In this document: piece after piece, positions 1 to 8,177 of the stretch
How the letters are laid out: each line of letters opens with the position of its first letter
Numbering within the stretch: the stretch's first letter is position 1
Source: JAJDAT01 sp964570665
Lineage (GTDB): Bacteria > Nitrospinota > Nitrospinia > Nitrospinales > JAJDAT01
Reading direction: 5' to 3'
Assembly: GCA_964570665.1 (NCBI GenBank)
Contig: CAZMZH010000011.1
Coordinates: 85,580-149,579, forward strand
DNA length: 64,000 bases
Notes under the pieces: model-generated
The model's database searches: none
What the model was told of the DNA's origin: nothing
Seen by the model: only the letters and a program-made list of their open reading frames with translations
Made by a program: the position numbers and the translations under genes

Positions 1-717
1 AATGACGCGTTGAACGCTCGGAACTTTGCAATTGCCGAAGAGCAAGGATTGGATTTGATTACCATTTGTTCCACTTGTCAGGGCAATTTGAAAAAATCCG
101 AATGTAAGATCGATTCGGATACCGAATATAAAAATAAAATAAACGGTGTCTTAAAGGATGGCGGTCATCAGTATCAAGGCGGTAAAATCAACATCAAACA
201 TTTTGCCCATATTTTATCGACTCCAGAAGGATTGGAGCTCCTGAAATCGAAGTTAAAGAAACCCTTAAAAGGGTTAAAAGTCGCCGCGTTTTACGGTTGT
301 TATGTATTACGTCCCTCAGGTCTGTCTGACTTCGACACTCCCGACGATCCGCATGGCATGGAAGATATTTTTGAAGCGCTTGGAGCCACACCTGTTTATT
401 ACGAAAGTAGGATCAAGTGTTGTGGGTTTCCTATTATCATGATGAATAAAACCGCATCTTTGGATATGGCAGGCAACGCCTTGTTGGACGCAATTCAAAG
501 CGGGGCCGACGTTGTAGTAACCGGTTGTCCATTGTGCCATTTGAGTTTGGATTCTTACCAACCAGAAATTCGCAAACTCAAAGAAAAAGGTTATGATATT
601 CCGATTCTGCATCTTCCCCAGTTAATTTCTCTTGCCTTGGGCCATTCGCCTAAAGAACTTGATATGCATAAACATATCATTGGCGGAGAAAGAATAATGG
701 AAAAAGTAACTGCCTAA
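1..717 (+). CDS. HdrB-like CCG-domain iron-sulfur protein, 5' end cut off by the window
   Basis: Resembles subunit B of heterodisulfide reductase and the related SdhE-type subunit, which bind an unusual iron-sulfur cluster in electron-transfer complexes. The second cysteine-rich CCG signature is complete: Cys97, Cys137-Cys138 and GCPLC (Cys173, Cys176), counting from the TTG at position 10. A remnant of the first repeat is visible as CSTC at residues 20-23. The frame is open upstream of that TTG and the first bases encode Asn-Asp-Ala in frame, so the true start lies outside the window. Partner subunits cannot be seen. Whether it serves a fumarate/succinate enzyme or an Hdr-like complex cannot be decided here. 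Confidence 0.8.
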   Translation, partial: NDALNARNFAIAEEQGLDLITICSTCQGNLKKSECKIDSDTEYKNKINGVLKDGGHQYQGGKINIKHFAHILSTPEGLELLKSKLKKPLKGLKVAAFYGCYVLRPSGLSDFDTPDDPHGMEDIFEALGATPVYYESRIKCCGFPIIMMNKTASLDMAGNALLDAIQSGADVVVTGCPLCHLSLDSYQPEIRKLKEKGYDIPILHLPQLISLALGHSPKELDMHKHIIGGERIMEKVTA

Positions 718-826
718 TACGACTACTGTATTATTACTAAAAATAGGATCGGCTCTCGAATTAACTTTTCGTGTTAAAATTTCTTTAACACGGACCAACC
801 TTTGTTAATTTATCCGATTCTAAAGA

Positions 827-2368
827 TTGACTCCCACAAGACTTAAAATAAAATATTCCTTCTTTTTTCTAGGGCTATTTGTGTTTTTAGCCGTTTTGGC
901 TGTTCCTTCTGAAATGCCTCCTTCTGCGCACAAGCTTACCGCTATTGTTGCTTTAATGGCTATTTGGTGGGTAGGCGAAGCGGTCCCTATTCCTGTTACA
1001 GCCTTAATACCTTTAGTTCTATTCCCTTTATTAGGGATCATGTCGGCAAAAGAAATTGCTCCAAATTATTCGAACCATTTGGTATTTCTTTTCTTTGGGG
1101 GGTTTTCAATCGCCATTGCGATGGAAAAATGGGGACTCCATAAGCGTATCGCGCTAAACATCATTTTGGCAATAGGCGGAAATCCAGAACGAACTATTTT
1201 AGGTTTCATGTTAGCCACAGGCTTTCTTTCTATGTGGATATCAAATACAGCTACCGTGTTAATGATGTTGCCTGTAGCTATAGCGGTGATAAAAGAATTA
1301 GCCGAAGGCGCAACTATGAAAGGTTTTGAGAGTCCGGAAAGCTCGAAATTAATTGAGAAAAGTCTTGGTTGCGCTTTAATGCTGGGCATCGCTTATTCCG
1401 CAAGTATTGGCGGTGTTGCAACATTGATTGGCACTCCCCCTAATGTTGTTTTAGCCGGTTTATTTAAGAATTATTCACAAGGAGCCGCTGAAATACCTTT
1501 TGGGAAATGGATGATATTTGCCTTGCCATTAGCTTTGACTTTTATAATTTTTGTGTGGGTATTTTTATGTCGATTTGGCTCTGATATACCCATGAGACAA
1601 ATTGATTTTAAGTTCTCACGAGGTGTTTTATCGGAACAAGTCGATAAGCTTGGGACTTTTAGTAGAGAAGAAAAGTTTGTGGCCTGGATATTTGGGATGA
1701 CAGCCGTACTATGGATATTTAGAAAACCTTTAAAATTTTCAGATTGGACTATTCCTGGCTGGTCGCAATCGTTTACCGATCCCAGTTTAATTCAAGATTC
1801 AACTGTAGCGATGGCAATGGCTCTACTACTTTTTTGCGTGCCCTTAAACTTATTTGGGAAGCTTGAATCTAAACAAGAGAAAGAGGTTTTCGCGCTTGAT
1901 TGGAAAACGATAGAAACAAAAATGCCTTGGGGAATTCTTTTATTATTTGGCGGGGGGTTCGCATTAGCGGCTGGTTTTGGTAAAACCGGGTTAGATCAGT
2001 GGATTGGATCGCAATTATCCAGAATTTTTGAATTGCCTATTTGGGCAATCATCTTCGTTGTATGTTTTCTGGTTACTTTTCTTACAGAGCTTACGTCTAA
2101 CACGGCAACGGCAACAATGATATTGCCGATTCTTGGAGCAATGAGCGTTAAAGGAAATATTGATCCTATTTATTTAATGTTTCCAGCGGCTTTGGCCGCT
2201 TCTTTTGCTTTTATGCTTCCGGTTGCAACTCCACCCAACGCTATTGTTTTTGGTTCAGGTTGGGTAACTATTTCTAAAATGGCAAGAATTGGCGTTGTTG
2301 TAAATATAATGGGATCTATAATAATTACTTTTTTCACAGTGTTCTGGTTACCGCTAATTTTTAATTAA
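827..2368 (+). CDS. DASS (SLC13) family sodium:dicarboxylate transporter
   Basis: A 513-residue polytopic inner-membrane protein of the divalent anion:sodium symporter family, which imports di- or tricarboxylates such as succinate, malate or citrate, or sulfate. Both family SNT signatures are present: WISNTATVLMMLP near residue 139 and LTSNTATATMILP near residue 424. Each is followed by a proline-rich hairpin (TLIGTPPNVV and VATPPNAIVF). These form the two sodium/substrate half-sites. The length matches the family. The start is TTG, and the first ATG would remove transmembrane helix 1, so TTG is preferred. Substrate cannot be told from sequence. The gene stands alone between the HdrB-like gene and a small transcript unit. 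Confidence 0.9.
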   Translation: MTPTRLKIKYSFFFLGLFVFLAVLAVPSEMPPSAHKLTAIVALMAIWWVGEAVPIPVTALIPLVLFPLLGIMSAKEIAPNYSNHLVFLFFGGFSIAIAMEKWGLHKRIALNIILAIGGNPERTILGFMLATGFLSMWISNTATVLMMLPVAIAVIKELAEGATMKGFESPESSKLIEKSLGCALMLGIAYSASIGGVATLIGTPPNVVLAGLFKNYSQGAAEIPFGKWMIFALPLALTFIIFVWVFLCRFGSDIPMRQIDFKFSRGVLSEQVDKLGTFSREEKFVAWIFGMTAVLWIFRKPLKFSDWTIPGWSQSFTDPSLIQDSTVAMAMALLLFCVPLNLFGKLESKQEKEVFALDWKTIETKMPWGILLLFGGGFALAAGFGKTGLDQWIGSQLSRIFELPIWAIIFVVCFLVTFLTELTSNTATATMILPILGAMSVKGNIDPIYLMFPAALAASFAFMLPVATPPNAIVFGSGWVTISKMARIGVVVNIMGSIIITFFTVFWLPLIFN

Positions 2369-2420
2369 ATATTTGAAAAATAAATTTTTTGAATTTGTGG
2401 AAAAAAATAAATCATACCTA

Positions 2421-2450
2421 TTGACTTTTTGCGATATGGGAACATATTAA
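2421..2450 (+). promoter_or_regulatory. Sigma-70-like promoter of the micropeptide/small RNA unit
   Basis: TTGACT at 2421-2426 and TATTAA at 2445-2450, separated by 18 bp, lie 36 bp before a strong ribosome binding site in otherwise gene-free DNA. Inferred from consensus only. Confidence 0.5.
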
Positions 2451-2486
2451 TCATATAAATTTCTTTAAATAAGGAGGGTCTGTAAA

Positions 2487-2531
2487 ATGATTAATCCACC
2501 TTATTGCTTGGTTTCTCCTAGATATTATTAA
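2487..2531 (+). CDS. Putative 14-residue micropeptide ORF
   Basis: ATG at 2487 is preceded, 8 nt away, by a near-perfect Shine-Dalgarno (AAGGAGGG at 2471-2478) and encodes MINPPYCLVSPRYY before a TAA stop. It sits in a compact unit with a promoter-like sequence upstream and a strong terminator downstream, so translation is plausible. I recognise no family. It could be a regulatory leader peptide, a tiny functional peptide or part of a small RNA that uses GGA-rich motifs. The very strong ribosome binding site, better than most genes in the window have, is the main evidence. Confidence 0.4.
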   Translation: MINPPYCLVSPRYY

Positions 2532-2608
2532 TTTTTAATAGAAAGGTGAATTTAAGAAAATTTATTTAGGTTTTTAATTTAGTTATTAATCTTTTTGGAG
2601 GGGCTATT

Positions 2609-2635
2609 ATGAGTTTAGGTCCGCCAGATATCTAG
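2609..2635 (+). CDS. Putative 8-residue micropeptide ORF
   Basis: ATG at 2609 follows a strong Shine-Dalgarno (TTGGAGGGG around 2596-2603) and encodes MSLGPPDI, ending in TAG. It lies 77 nt after the 14-codon ORF in the same presumed transcript. Both peptides carry a Pro-Pro pair near the start. No family is recognised. So short an ORF could be chance, but two such well-placed ribosome binding sites in 140 bp are unusual. Confidence 0.35.
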   Translation: MSLGPPDI

Positions 2636-2683
2636 GTTTGCTTGAAATTAAATTTAATAATCTAATTAACTCATCTTTATGAG

Positions 2684-2752
2684 CGACTCCCAATAAAATG
2701 TTTGGAGTTTTTAGGCGCGCTAGCCGATTGGCTAGCGCGCCTTTTTTATTCT
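2684..2752. terminator. Tandem rho-independent terminators
   Basis: A weaker hairpin (ACTCCC...TTTGGAGT then T5, about 2684-2711) is followed by a very strong one: GGCGCGCTAGCC at 2714-2725 pairs with GGCTAGCGCGCC at 2730-2741 around a 4-nt loop, followed by a T run. It ends the plus-strand micropeptide unit. The minus-strand gene stops within a few bases, so the strong hairpin probably serves both strands. Confidence 0.85.
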
Positions 2753-4612
2753 TAAATAATTTAAACCTTTTTGAGCGGGAATATTATTCGGATCGATTTT
2801 TAAAATATTTTTAAAAACCTCAAGAGCTTTTTCATTTTTTTCTATTCTAAGTAAGGAACTTGCAATTCCTAAAAGAGTGTCTACATTGTTTGGGAACAAT
2901 GCATTGGCTTTTTCAAAAGCGTTCAATGAGTCGTTAAATCGATTTTGAAAAAACAACATCTTCCCATAGTTTAAATAATTAATATAATTGGTTGGAAAAA
3001 AGTCTATAGCTTTTCGAAAACTCGACTCAGCATTAGCGAATTTTTTTGAATTGAAAAAAGATTTAGCCAGTAAAGTGTAAACCGTGTCTGTGGCTTGTAA
3101 TCCATCATTAATGGCTCGTTGTATAAAGCTTATAGCGTTTTTAAAATCTTTTTTAAAAAAATAGGCCCTACCCAGTTGCCATAAAGTATCGCTAATATTG
3201 AAAGACTTTTCTAAACTTATTTTCAAAAATTTCTCGGCCAAATCAAGGCGATTTAGGTTGATATATACCACTCCCTTGACGAAATCAGCGTAACCCTGCT
3301 CGTTTAACTGTTTAGATATTCTTGTGTTGGAATTTAAAAGGGATTTGGTCCAATTTTGGTTGTTTTTTTTAAACTGAATTATAGGCGTTTTTTCGGAATA
3401 GGGGATAATTTTCTTTTGAATTAATTTGTTAAATGTTAATTGAGCGGCAAGGAAATGCCCCGCAGGTGTCCAGTGAATGACCTTAGGATAATTTAAAGGA
3501 ATGAGGTTTTGATATTGTATTTCAGTAAATGGTTTTAATAAATCAAGCCAATAAATATTATCCTGATAGCCAAAAGAAAAAGGTTTAAAATCATTTGAAT
3601 AGTTTTCCAATCTTAAAATTTCTTTTGGGGAAGGGATCGTTAAAATTAAAAGTTTTGATTTTTTTTTGCTTAATATGTGCGCAAATTTTTTTAACCCAAT
3701 ACTGTATAAAACTGCTTCCTTTTGCCTAAAGGAAGAGCGTTTTATTTCTCCATAATCAGTCTTCCATTGAAAAACGTCTTCCTGGTTCCAGTCCGAAGTT
3801 TTCAAAATGGTATCAAAGTTTATTTTTGAGGTTTTGCTGGGAAGAGCATTATCTAGGGTTAAATTTTTTCTAAAATGATTTTCTAAAATTCTTAAAAGAT
3901 GAGAAATTGAAAAGAGTTTGTCATAAAAGGGTAAGTTTTGAATATTGTTTAGTATTGTTGCCGACGTGGTATTTAGATTTTGGTTAAAGCTTAATCCACG
4001 AGCTTCTAACTCAATATGATGATTTGAAAGTCTTTTGAATGTAAAGGTATCAAATTCTATTTCCGAAAAGTTCATAGTAGAAATTTCTCCACTATGAAAA
4101 TAAACGATCGTTAAATCGGGCTCGTATTTGTATCCTTCATTCGCAAAATAGGTGTCAAACTCCGCCAGCTCCCATAGGTTTTTGCCTGCATTGATGACTT
4201 CAAAGTTTTTGTCTGGAATGCGTTTTTTTAATTCTTGATCTAAGAAATAGGCGAAAGTTTCATTGTTGTTTACTCCCGTAGCTGCAAATATAGAACCACC
4301 GATACATAAAATTCTATAAACGCCTGGTGGTTTTTTATAAGAAAGTTTCCGAAAACTACGTAGGCGATGTTTGTCTGTTTTTATTTGAAAAGGAAACTTT
4401 TCAAGCGATCTGTCGACTACAATATTCGCTCTGAACGCTGTTGGCAGTCCAAAGTAGGAAGTAGTGTGATTATCGAAAATGGGTTGTGGAATAAAAATTC
4501 GAATTGAGGTTTCGAGAAAAAAAATAAGCGCGAATATATAAAGAATATAGACGTTTATTTTTTTGAAGTTTTTGATTTTACTACCTATGTAAAAGGAAGG
4601 AGCTTCAAAGCT
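2732..4612 (-). CDS. SGNH-hydrolase-like membrane protein with C-terminal TPR repeats; start codon missing or non-standard
   Basis: The first ATG in frame (4073-4075) gives 447 residues, but the frame stays open upstream to a TAA at 4613-4615 and that extension is clearly coding. It has a hydrophobic anchor (about 4523-4556), then RILCIGGS (4292-4315), matching block I of SGNH/GDSL hydrolases, and a stretch ending TIVYFHSGE just before that ATG. Further on, HWTPAGHFLAAQ resembles the C-terminal catalytic His block. The last ~190 residues form about five TPR repeats. No ATG, GTG or TTG lies in frame in the anchor region; only ATA, ATT or ATC codons do. So it has a rare start, or it lost its start. 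An out-of-frame TTG at 4606-4608 suggests a possible small frameshift. It follows the next gene upstream by only 16 nt. Role unknown, perhaps envelope polysaccharide modification. Confidence 0.6.
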   Translation of the reverse strand, partial: SFEAPSFYIGSKIKNFKKINVYILYIFALIFFLETSIRIFIPQPIFDNHTTSYFGLPTAFRANIVVDRSLEKFPFQIKTDKHRLRSFRKLSYKKPPGVYRILCIGGSIFAATGVNNNETFAYFLDQELKKRIPDKNFEVINAGKNLWELAEFDTYFANEGYKYEPDLTIVYFHSGEISTMNFSEIEFDTFTFKRLSNHHIELEARGLSFNQNLNTTSATILNNIQNLPFYDKLFSISHLLRILENHFRKNLTLDNALPSKTSKINFDTILKTSDWNQEDVFQWKTDYGEIKRSSFRQKEAVLYSIGLKKFAHILSKKKSKLLILTIPSPKEILRLENYSNDFKPFSFGYQDNIYWLDLLKPFTEIQYQNLIPLNYPKVIHWTPAGHFLAAQLTFNKLIQKKIIPYSEKTPIIQFKKNNQNWTKSLLNSNTRISKQLNEQGYADFVKGVVYINLNRLDLAEKFLKISLEKSFNISDTLWQLGRAYFFKKDFKNAISFIQRAINDGLQATDTVYTLLAKSFFNSKKFANAESSFRKAIDFFPTNYINYLNYGKMLFFQNRFNDSLNAFEKANALFPNNVDTLLGIASSLLRIEKNEKALEVFKNILKIDPNNIPAQKGLNYLRIKKAR

Positions 4613-4628
4613 TTAGAGATTTAGTTTC

Positions 4629-5066
4629 TTAAGTAAGTTCGTCGTCTTCTATTTCTTCCCAGGCCGGGTCGCCATGAGTTTTGTAGTTTTCTGTACCGGC
4701 AAAAGTGCCTTCGTGGTAGATGTTTACTTTATATTTGCTACCGCCATATTTTTCCTCAAGCCACGGCACGGGGTCCTCGACTTCGATTATATCTTTGGTC
4801 GCAAACTTTCCAATTAAGGGAAAAATCATTCCCATTCCCGATGGAACGATAGCGTAAATTTTTATTTTTGTTGTTCCTAAGATTTTTTTAAAATCTTCGT
4901 CCATGTGATCTCTAGTATAATCAGCTATACCGTAAGTTTGTCTGGCTCTGCGTTTTAAATAGTCTTCCAGTAAGTTGTAAAACCACCAGTTTTTAGCTTT
5001 ACGGGTATCGTGAAGAAATGGATATTCTACAAAACCATATTTATTAATAAATGGTTTTTTGGCCAT
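4629..5066 (-). CDS. Conserved-looking hypothetical protein, 145 residues
   Basis: No family recognised. A soluble, charged protein with many aromatic residues at the N-terminus (FVEYPF, NWWFYNLLEDYL) and an acidic C-terminal tail (EEIEDDELT). It has no signal peptide and no obvious transmembrane helix; one moderately hydrophobic stretch (IYAIVPSGMGMIFPLIGKF) lies in the middle. ATG start. The gene is directly upstream of, and probably cotranscribed with, the SGNH/TPR membrane protein gene (16-nt gap), so it may be an accessory to it. Confidence 0.65.
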   Translation of the reverse strand: MAKKPFINKYGFVEYPFLHDTRKAKNWWFYNLLEDYLKRRARQTYGIADYTRDHMDEDFKKILGTTKIKIYAIVPSGMGMIFPLIGKFATKDIIEVEDPVPWLEEKYGGSKYKVNIYHEGTFAGTENYKTHGDPAWEEIEDDELT

Positions 5067-5177
5067 GGTAAATTTCCCTTTTGAACTAATCCTAAAAATT
5101 TCTACTTAACTAATAAAATAACTTTTAAAAAGGTTTGTCGCTAATAAGATTTTAAAGACAAAAAGACAATTTAAGGT

Positions 5178-6269
5178 TTATTCTTCCTCTATGCTCAAAT
5201 CATCAAAAATTTTTTCAAATTTGGCTTCTAATTCGATAAAGGCATCCACAATTCTTGGATCGAAATGGGTTTCCCGACTTTGTACGATTACCTTTTTTAC
5301 TACTTCGTGGGTTAAAGCTTCTTTGTAAGGTCTTTTCGAACGAAGGGCGTCATATACATCGGCTACGGCCATGATACGAGCTTCTGGGGGAATATCTTCG
5401 CCAGCCAGTCCTTCTGGATATCCCTTGCCGTTCCAAAACTCTTGGTGATAAAGAGCGATGTTGTGTCCCATTTCTAGGAATTCTGGATAACTAAAATTTT
5501 TTAAAATCTTTTTGATAGCCTGCGCTCCGAAAACGGTATGTTGTTTCATGATTTTCCATTCGTCTGGAGTCAACTTACCCGGTTTCAATAGAATATGGTC
5601 TGGAACGCCTACCTTGCCAATATCGTGCAACGGGCTTGAAAGTTCGATGAGGTCAATAAAATGTTCGTTTATAAACTCATAGCCAGGTTTTTCTTTAAGA
5701 GCTTTAGCGAGTTCTCGCGTAAAAGCGCTAACACGGTTAAGATGGCTTCCCGTTTCTGGGTCTTTATATTCTGCAATAGCGCCTAAAGCTTCTATAATAG
5801 ATTTGAAAGCGTTTCCGAGATCGGTTTTTAAGAGTTGTAAATTATCATGATCTCGCTCGCAGAACTTATGGCTCATCTTGAGCGCAATATCTGGGTCTGA
5901 TCTTATTAAAGTTTCAAAGTTGGCCAGACTGAGGGTTAAGCATACAGTGGATTCTTCTAACGCTTTAACGGAAGCGGAGCGGATGTTTTCCGAGCTTAAT
6001 AAAGCCAATTCCCCAAAATGTTCGCCTTTTTTTAAATCTCGAATCTTTCGGTTTATATGGAAATCTAATTTTTGAAAGACTTCGACGCTGCCTTCGGCGA
6101 TAATGTATAACCTATCGCCTTTGTGGCCTTCTGTCATGATAGTCTCTTCTTTTTCGAATTTTTCTACTTCTACCCACTTCTTAAGATTGTCCAATGATTG
6201 AGTAGATAATTCGTCAAAGAGTTCGCAATCGTCGACTACATGTAAGGGAACTTTCTTGGGAATTTCCAT
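5178..6269 (-). CDS. Cyclic-nucleotide-binding domain plus HD-GYP phosphodiesterase
   Basis: Likely a cytoplasmic c-di-GMP hydrolase controlled by a cNMP-binding sensor. The N-terminal part (about residues 10-130 from MEIPKK) has the cNMP-binding barrel, with GDRLYIIAEGSVEVF and GEHFGELALLSSENIRSASV. The C-terminal part is HD-GYP, with SPLHDIGKVGVPD (metal-binding HD), HHxxxNGKGYPEGL-type residues read here as YHQEFWNGKGYPEGL, and ARIMAVADVYDAL. I chose ATG at 6269 over the longer frame starting at 6365. The extra 32 residues are Lys/Asn/Phe-rich, match no domain, and would overlap the divergent methyltransferase start. The GYP motif is intact, so it is probably active. Confidence 0.88.
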   Translation of the reverse strand: MEIPKKVPLHVVDDCELFDELSTQSLDNLKKWVEVEKFEKEETIMTEGHKGDRLYIIAEGSVEVFQKLDFHINRKIRDLKKGEHFGELALLSSENIRSASVKALEESTVCLTLSLANFETLIRSDPDIALKMSHKFCERDHDNLQLLKTDLGNAFKSIIEALGAIAEYKDPETGSHLNRVSAFTRELAKALKEKPGYEFINEHFIDLIELSSPLHDIGKVGVPDHILLKPGKLTPDEWKIMKQHTVFGAQAIKKILKNFSYPEFLEMGHNIALYHQEFWNGKGYPEGLAGEDIPPEARIMAVADVYDALRSKRPYKEALTHEVVKKVIVQSRETHFDPRIVDAFIELEAKFEKIFDDLSIEEE

Positions 6270-6320
6270 AGATAAAAATTTCGTATTTATTTTATTATTG
6301 AAATACGATTTCGTTTTCGA

Positions 6321-7124
6321 ATGGTTAAGGTTTCGAAAAAAAAACATTACAATAATAGACTCCAATTAAGGAATGCATTATTGATTTTTAAGAAATTATA
6401 CAAGAATTATTGGAAATTTGGATTTAAATCTTACTTATATGATTTATTAACTCCATCCGCTTATTTGGCTTCTTTACAGTGGGCTGTTGAAAATATTAAA
6501 TCAACTCCCGAAGATTTAATATTAGATATGGGTTGTGGGACTGGCCAAGCGCTTGGATTTTTAAAACCCGACATTAAAAGAGGCGTACGATATATTGGTT
6601 TGGATTTATTAAAAGCAGGTTTAGATAGAACTAAATCCAAAACTAATGGTTTTGACATTGAGAAAAATGTGTTTTGTATACAAGCGGACTTTTCCCGGAA
6701 AATTCCTATAAAAGCGGCATCGATAGATTTTCTTATTTGCCATTTTTCTTTGTATACAATCTATGACACTAACGCCAGAATAAACTTAATGAATGATTTA
6801 TTCAATTTAATCAAACCTGGTGGAATGGTTGTTATTACCAATCCTTCCAAAAGTTATAATCCCAATTCTATTATTTATGAAAGCGTTCGTTTGGACAAAA
6901 ACTCTAAAGGCGTTTTTGTAAGATTAATAAGAAAATGGTTTTTAAATCCTTTGGCTAAAATATTGGGTTTGAATTTTATCCATTCTCAATTAAAAAGCGG
7001 CCAATGGAAATGGTTTTCCCTCAAAGAAATGAAAGATGAAATATCCCAGGCGGGTTTTGTGATCGTATCTACTAAAGAAGTATATGGACAGTCAGGATAT
7101 TTAGTCGTTGCAAAAAAATCTTAG
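6321..7124 (+). CDS. Class I SAM-dependent methyltransferase
   Basis: A 267-residue methyltransferase. Motif I LILDMGCGTGQALGFL (about residues 67-82) binds S-adenosylmethionine. The acidic residue after beta-2 is in YIGLDLL, motif II surrounds ASIDFLICHFSLYTI, and motif III is LIKPGGMVVITNPS. The substrate is not apparent; the layout is that of small-molecule, lipid or quinone methyltransferases (Methyltransf_11/25-like). The first 45 residues are basic and predict no signal. It is divergent from the HD-GYP gene, with 51 bp between the chosen starts, so the two share a promoter region. The convergent zinc-ribbon gene begins 4 bp after its stop. Confidence 0.8.
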   Translation: MVKVSKKKHYNNRLQLRNALLIFKKLYKNYWKFGFKSYLYDLLTPSAYLASLQWAVENIKSTPEDLILDMGCGTGQALGFLKPDIKRGVRYIGLDLLKAGLDRTKSKTNGFDIEKNVFCIQADFSRKIPIKAASIDFLICHFSLYTIYDTNARINLMNDLFNLIKPGGMVVITNPSKSYNPNSIIYESVRLDKNSKGVFVRLIRKWFLNPLAKILGLNFIHSQLKSGQWKWFSLKEMKDEISQAGFVIVSTKEVYGQSGYLVVAKKS

Positions 7125-7128
7125 AGAA

Positions 7129-7407
7129 TTAATCGTCAAATTTCTTTTTTCTAAAAGCGCCTTTGATCAAGTTATACGAAGCGGGAGATGAATTGGGATT
7201 AAGTTTGCCAAGTATTTTTCCGCATTCATAACAAGTTAATCTTACGTTTTTTTCTTTTATCGATTTTTTAAATCCATTAGGGCTATCGTCTGGCGCGGTC
7301 ATCCGTTCTAAATACATACGAATGAGGCTTCCAGACCCCTCCTTCCTATATTTAACGATGAACGCATCGCATTTAGCGCAATGAATGGTTAGGAAACGAC
7401 TCGGCAT
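7129..7407 (-). CDS. Small zinc-ribbon-like protein
   Basis: A 92-residue basic protein with two Cys-x2-Cys knuckles, HCAKC near residue 10 and CYECG near residue 60, spaced as in a zinc ribbon. It ends in a Lys/Arg-rich tail (FRKKKFDD). No named family is recognised; a nucleic-acid-binding or translation-associated role would be a guess. It lies 17 nt downstream of the endonuclease V gene on the same strand and is probably cotranscribed with it. Confidence 0.7.
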   Translation of the reverse strand: MPSRFLTIHCAKCDAFIVKYRKEGSGSLIRMYLERMTAPDDSPNGFKKSIKEKNVRLTCYECGKILGKLNPNSSPASYNLIKGAFRKKKFDD

Positions 7408-7424
7408 TAGTTTTTGTGAAAACT

Positions 7425-8102
7425 TTATTTTATTTTTTCGCGTTTATAATCGGTTACGAAGTTATGGGCCAATCGGGTGGGTTCAGGTATTCGATACTTT
7501 GTAACGCATCTGAGTGTCCAGGTAATGGAATCATTCAAATCGATTAGGTGACCGGGCGATACAAAAATGGGTTTGCACCGTTCTTTAGTTCTTACCACAG
7601 CGCCTATTGGTTCGCCAGATGGATTTAGTAATTGCGAATGGGTTCCTTTAGAAGTTGGAGGATCGTCAAAAGATCCATATAACCTGCTTTTGGCGCAACC
7701 AACGGTGGGTTTCTGAATAAATAGCCCAATATGAGAAGCTAGTCCAAGTTTACGCGGATGAGCAAGACCATGGCCATCCAAAAAAACAAAATCTGGCGCT
7801 GGCTTGACTAACTTGAAGAGTTCTAAAAGAATTGGAGCTTCGCGGAACGATAGAAGACCTGGAACGTATGGATATAATACCTTTCCTTTGTAAATAAAAT
7901 AAGCCATGGGCTTTAAGTCGGGTAGTTTAAATAAAACGGCTCCCGCGTAGGCGATATCACCTTGAAAACTGATATCGGTACCGGCGATAATTTTTGGATC
8001 TTTTTTAAGCGGTATTACTTGAATTTGTTGAGAGAGTTGTTTTTGAAGAGGAATTGCGTCGTCTTTGGTTATATCCCAGGAATGGATGGGTTTAACGCGC
8101 AT
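7425..8102 (-). CDS. nfi: Endonuclease V (deoxyinosine 3' endonuclease)
   Basis: Cleaves DNA one nucleotide 3' to deoxyinosine, a product of adenine deamination. The 225 residues match the bacterial family length. Visible motifs are GTDISFQ with the first catalytic Asp (about residue 43), PYVPGLLSFREAPILLE (the wedge/substrate motif), FLDGHGLAHPRKLGLASHIG with the catalytic Asp and DNA-binding residues, and KSRLYG. ATG start. It is downstream of metK but separated from it by a strong terminator, so it is probably transcribed on its own together with the small zinc-ribbon gene. Confidence 0.93.
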   Translation of the reverse strand: MRVKPIHSWDITKDDAIPLQKQLSQQIQVIPLKKDPKIIAGTDISFQGDIAYAGAVLFKLPDLKPMAYFIYKGKVLYPYVPGLLSFREAPILLELFKLVKPAPDFVFLDGHGLAHPRKLGLASHIGLFIQKPTVGCAKSRLYGSFDDPPTSKGTHSQLLNPSGEPIGAVVRTKERCKPIFVSPGHLIDLNDSITWTLRCVTKYRIPEPTRLAHNFVTDYKREKIK

Positions 8103-8123
8103 AAAAAAGCGAGGGGTAAAGAA

Positions 8124-8157
8124 AAAGGCGACTACCGTTTAGGTAGCCGCCTTTTAA
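8124..8157. terminator. Rho-independent terminator after metK
   Basis: AAGGCGACTACC pairs with GGTAGCCGCCTT around a GTTTA-type loop with one A-C mismatch. On the minus strand it is followed by CTTTTTC. It lies between the metK stop and the nfi start and would end metK transcription. Confidence 0.8.
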
Positions 8158-8177
8158 ATTAAAGTGTGTATTCTATT

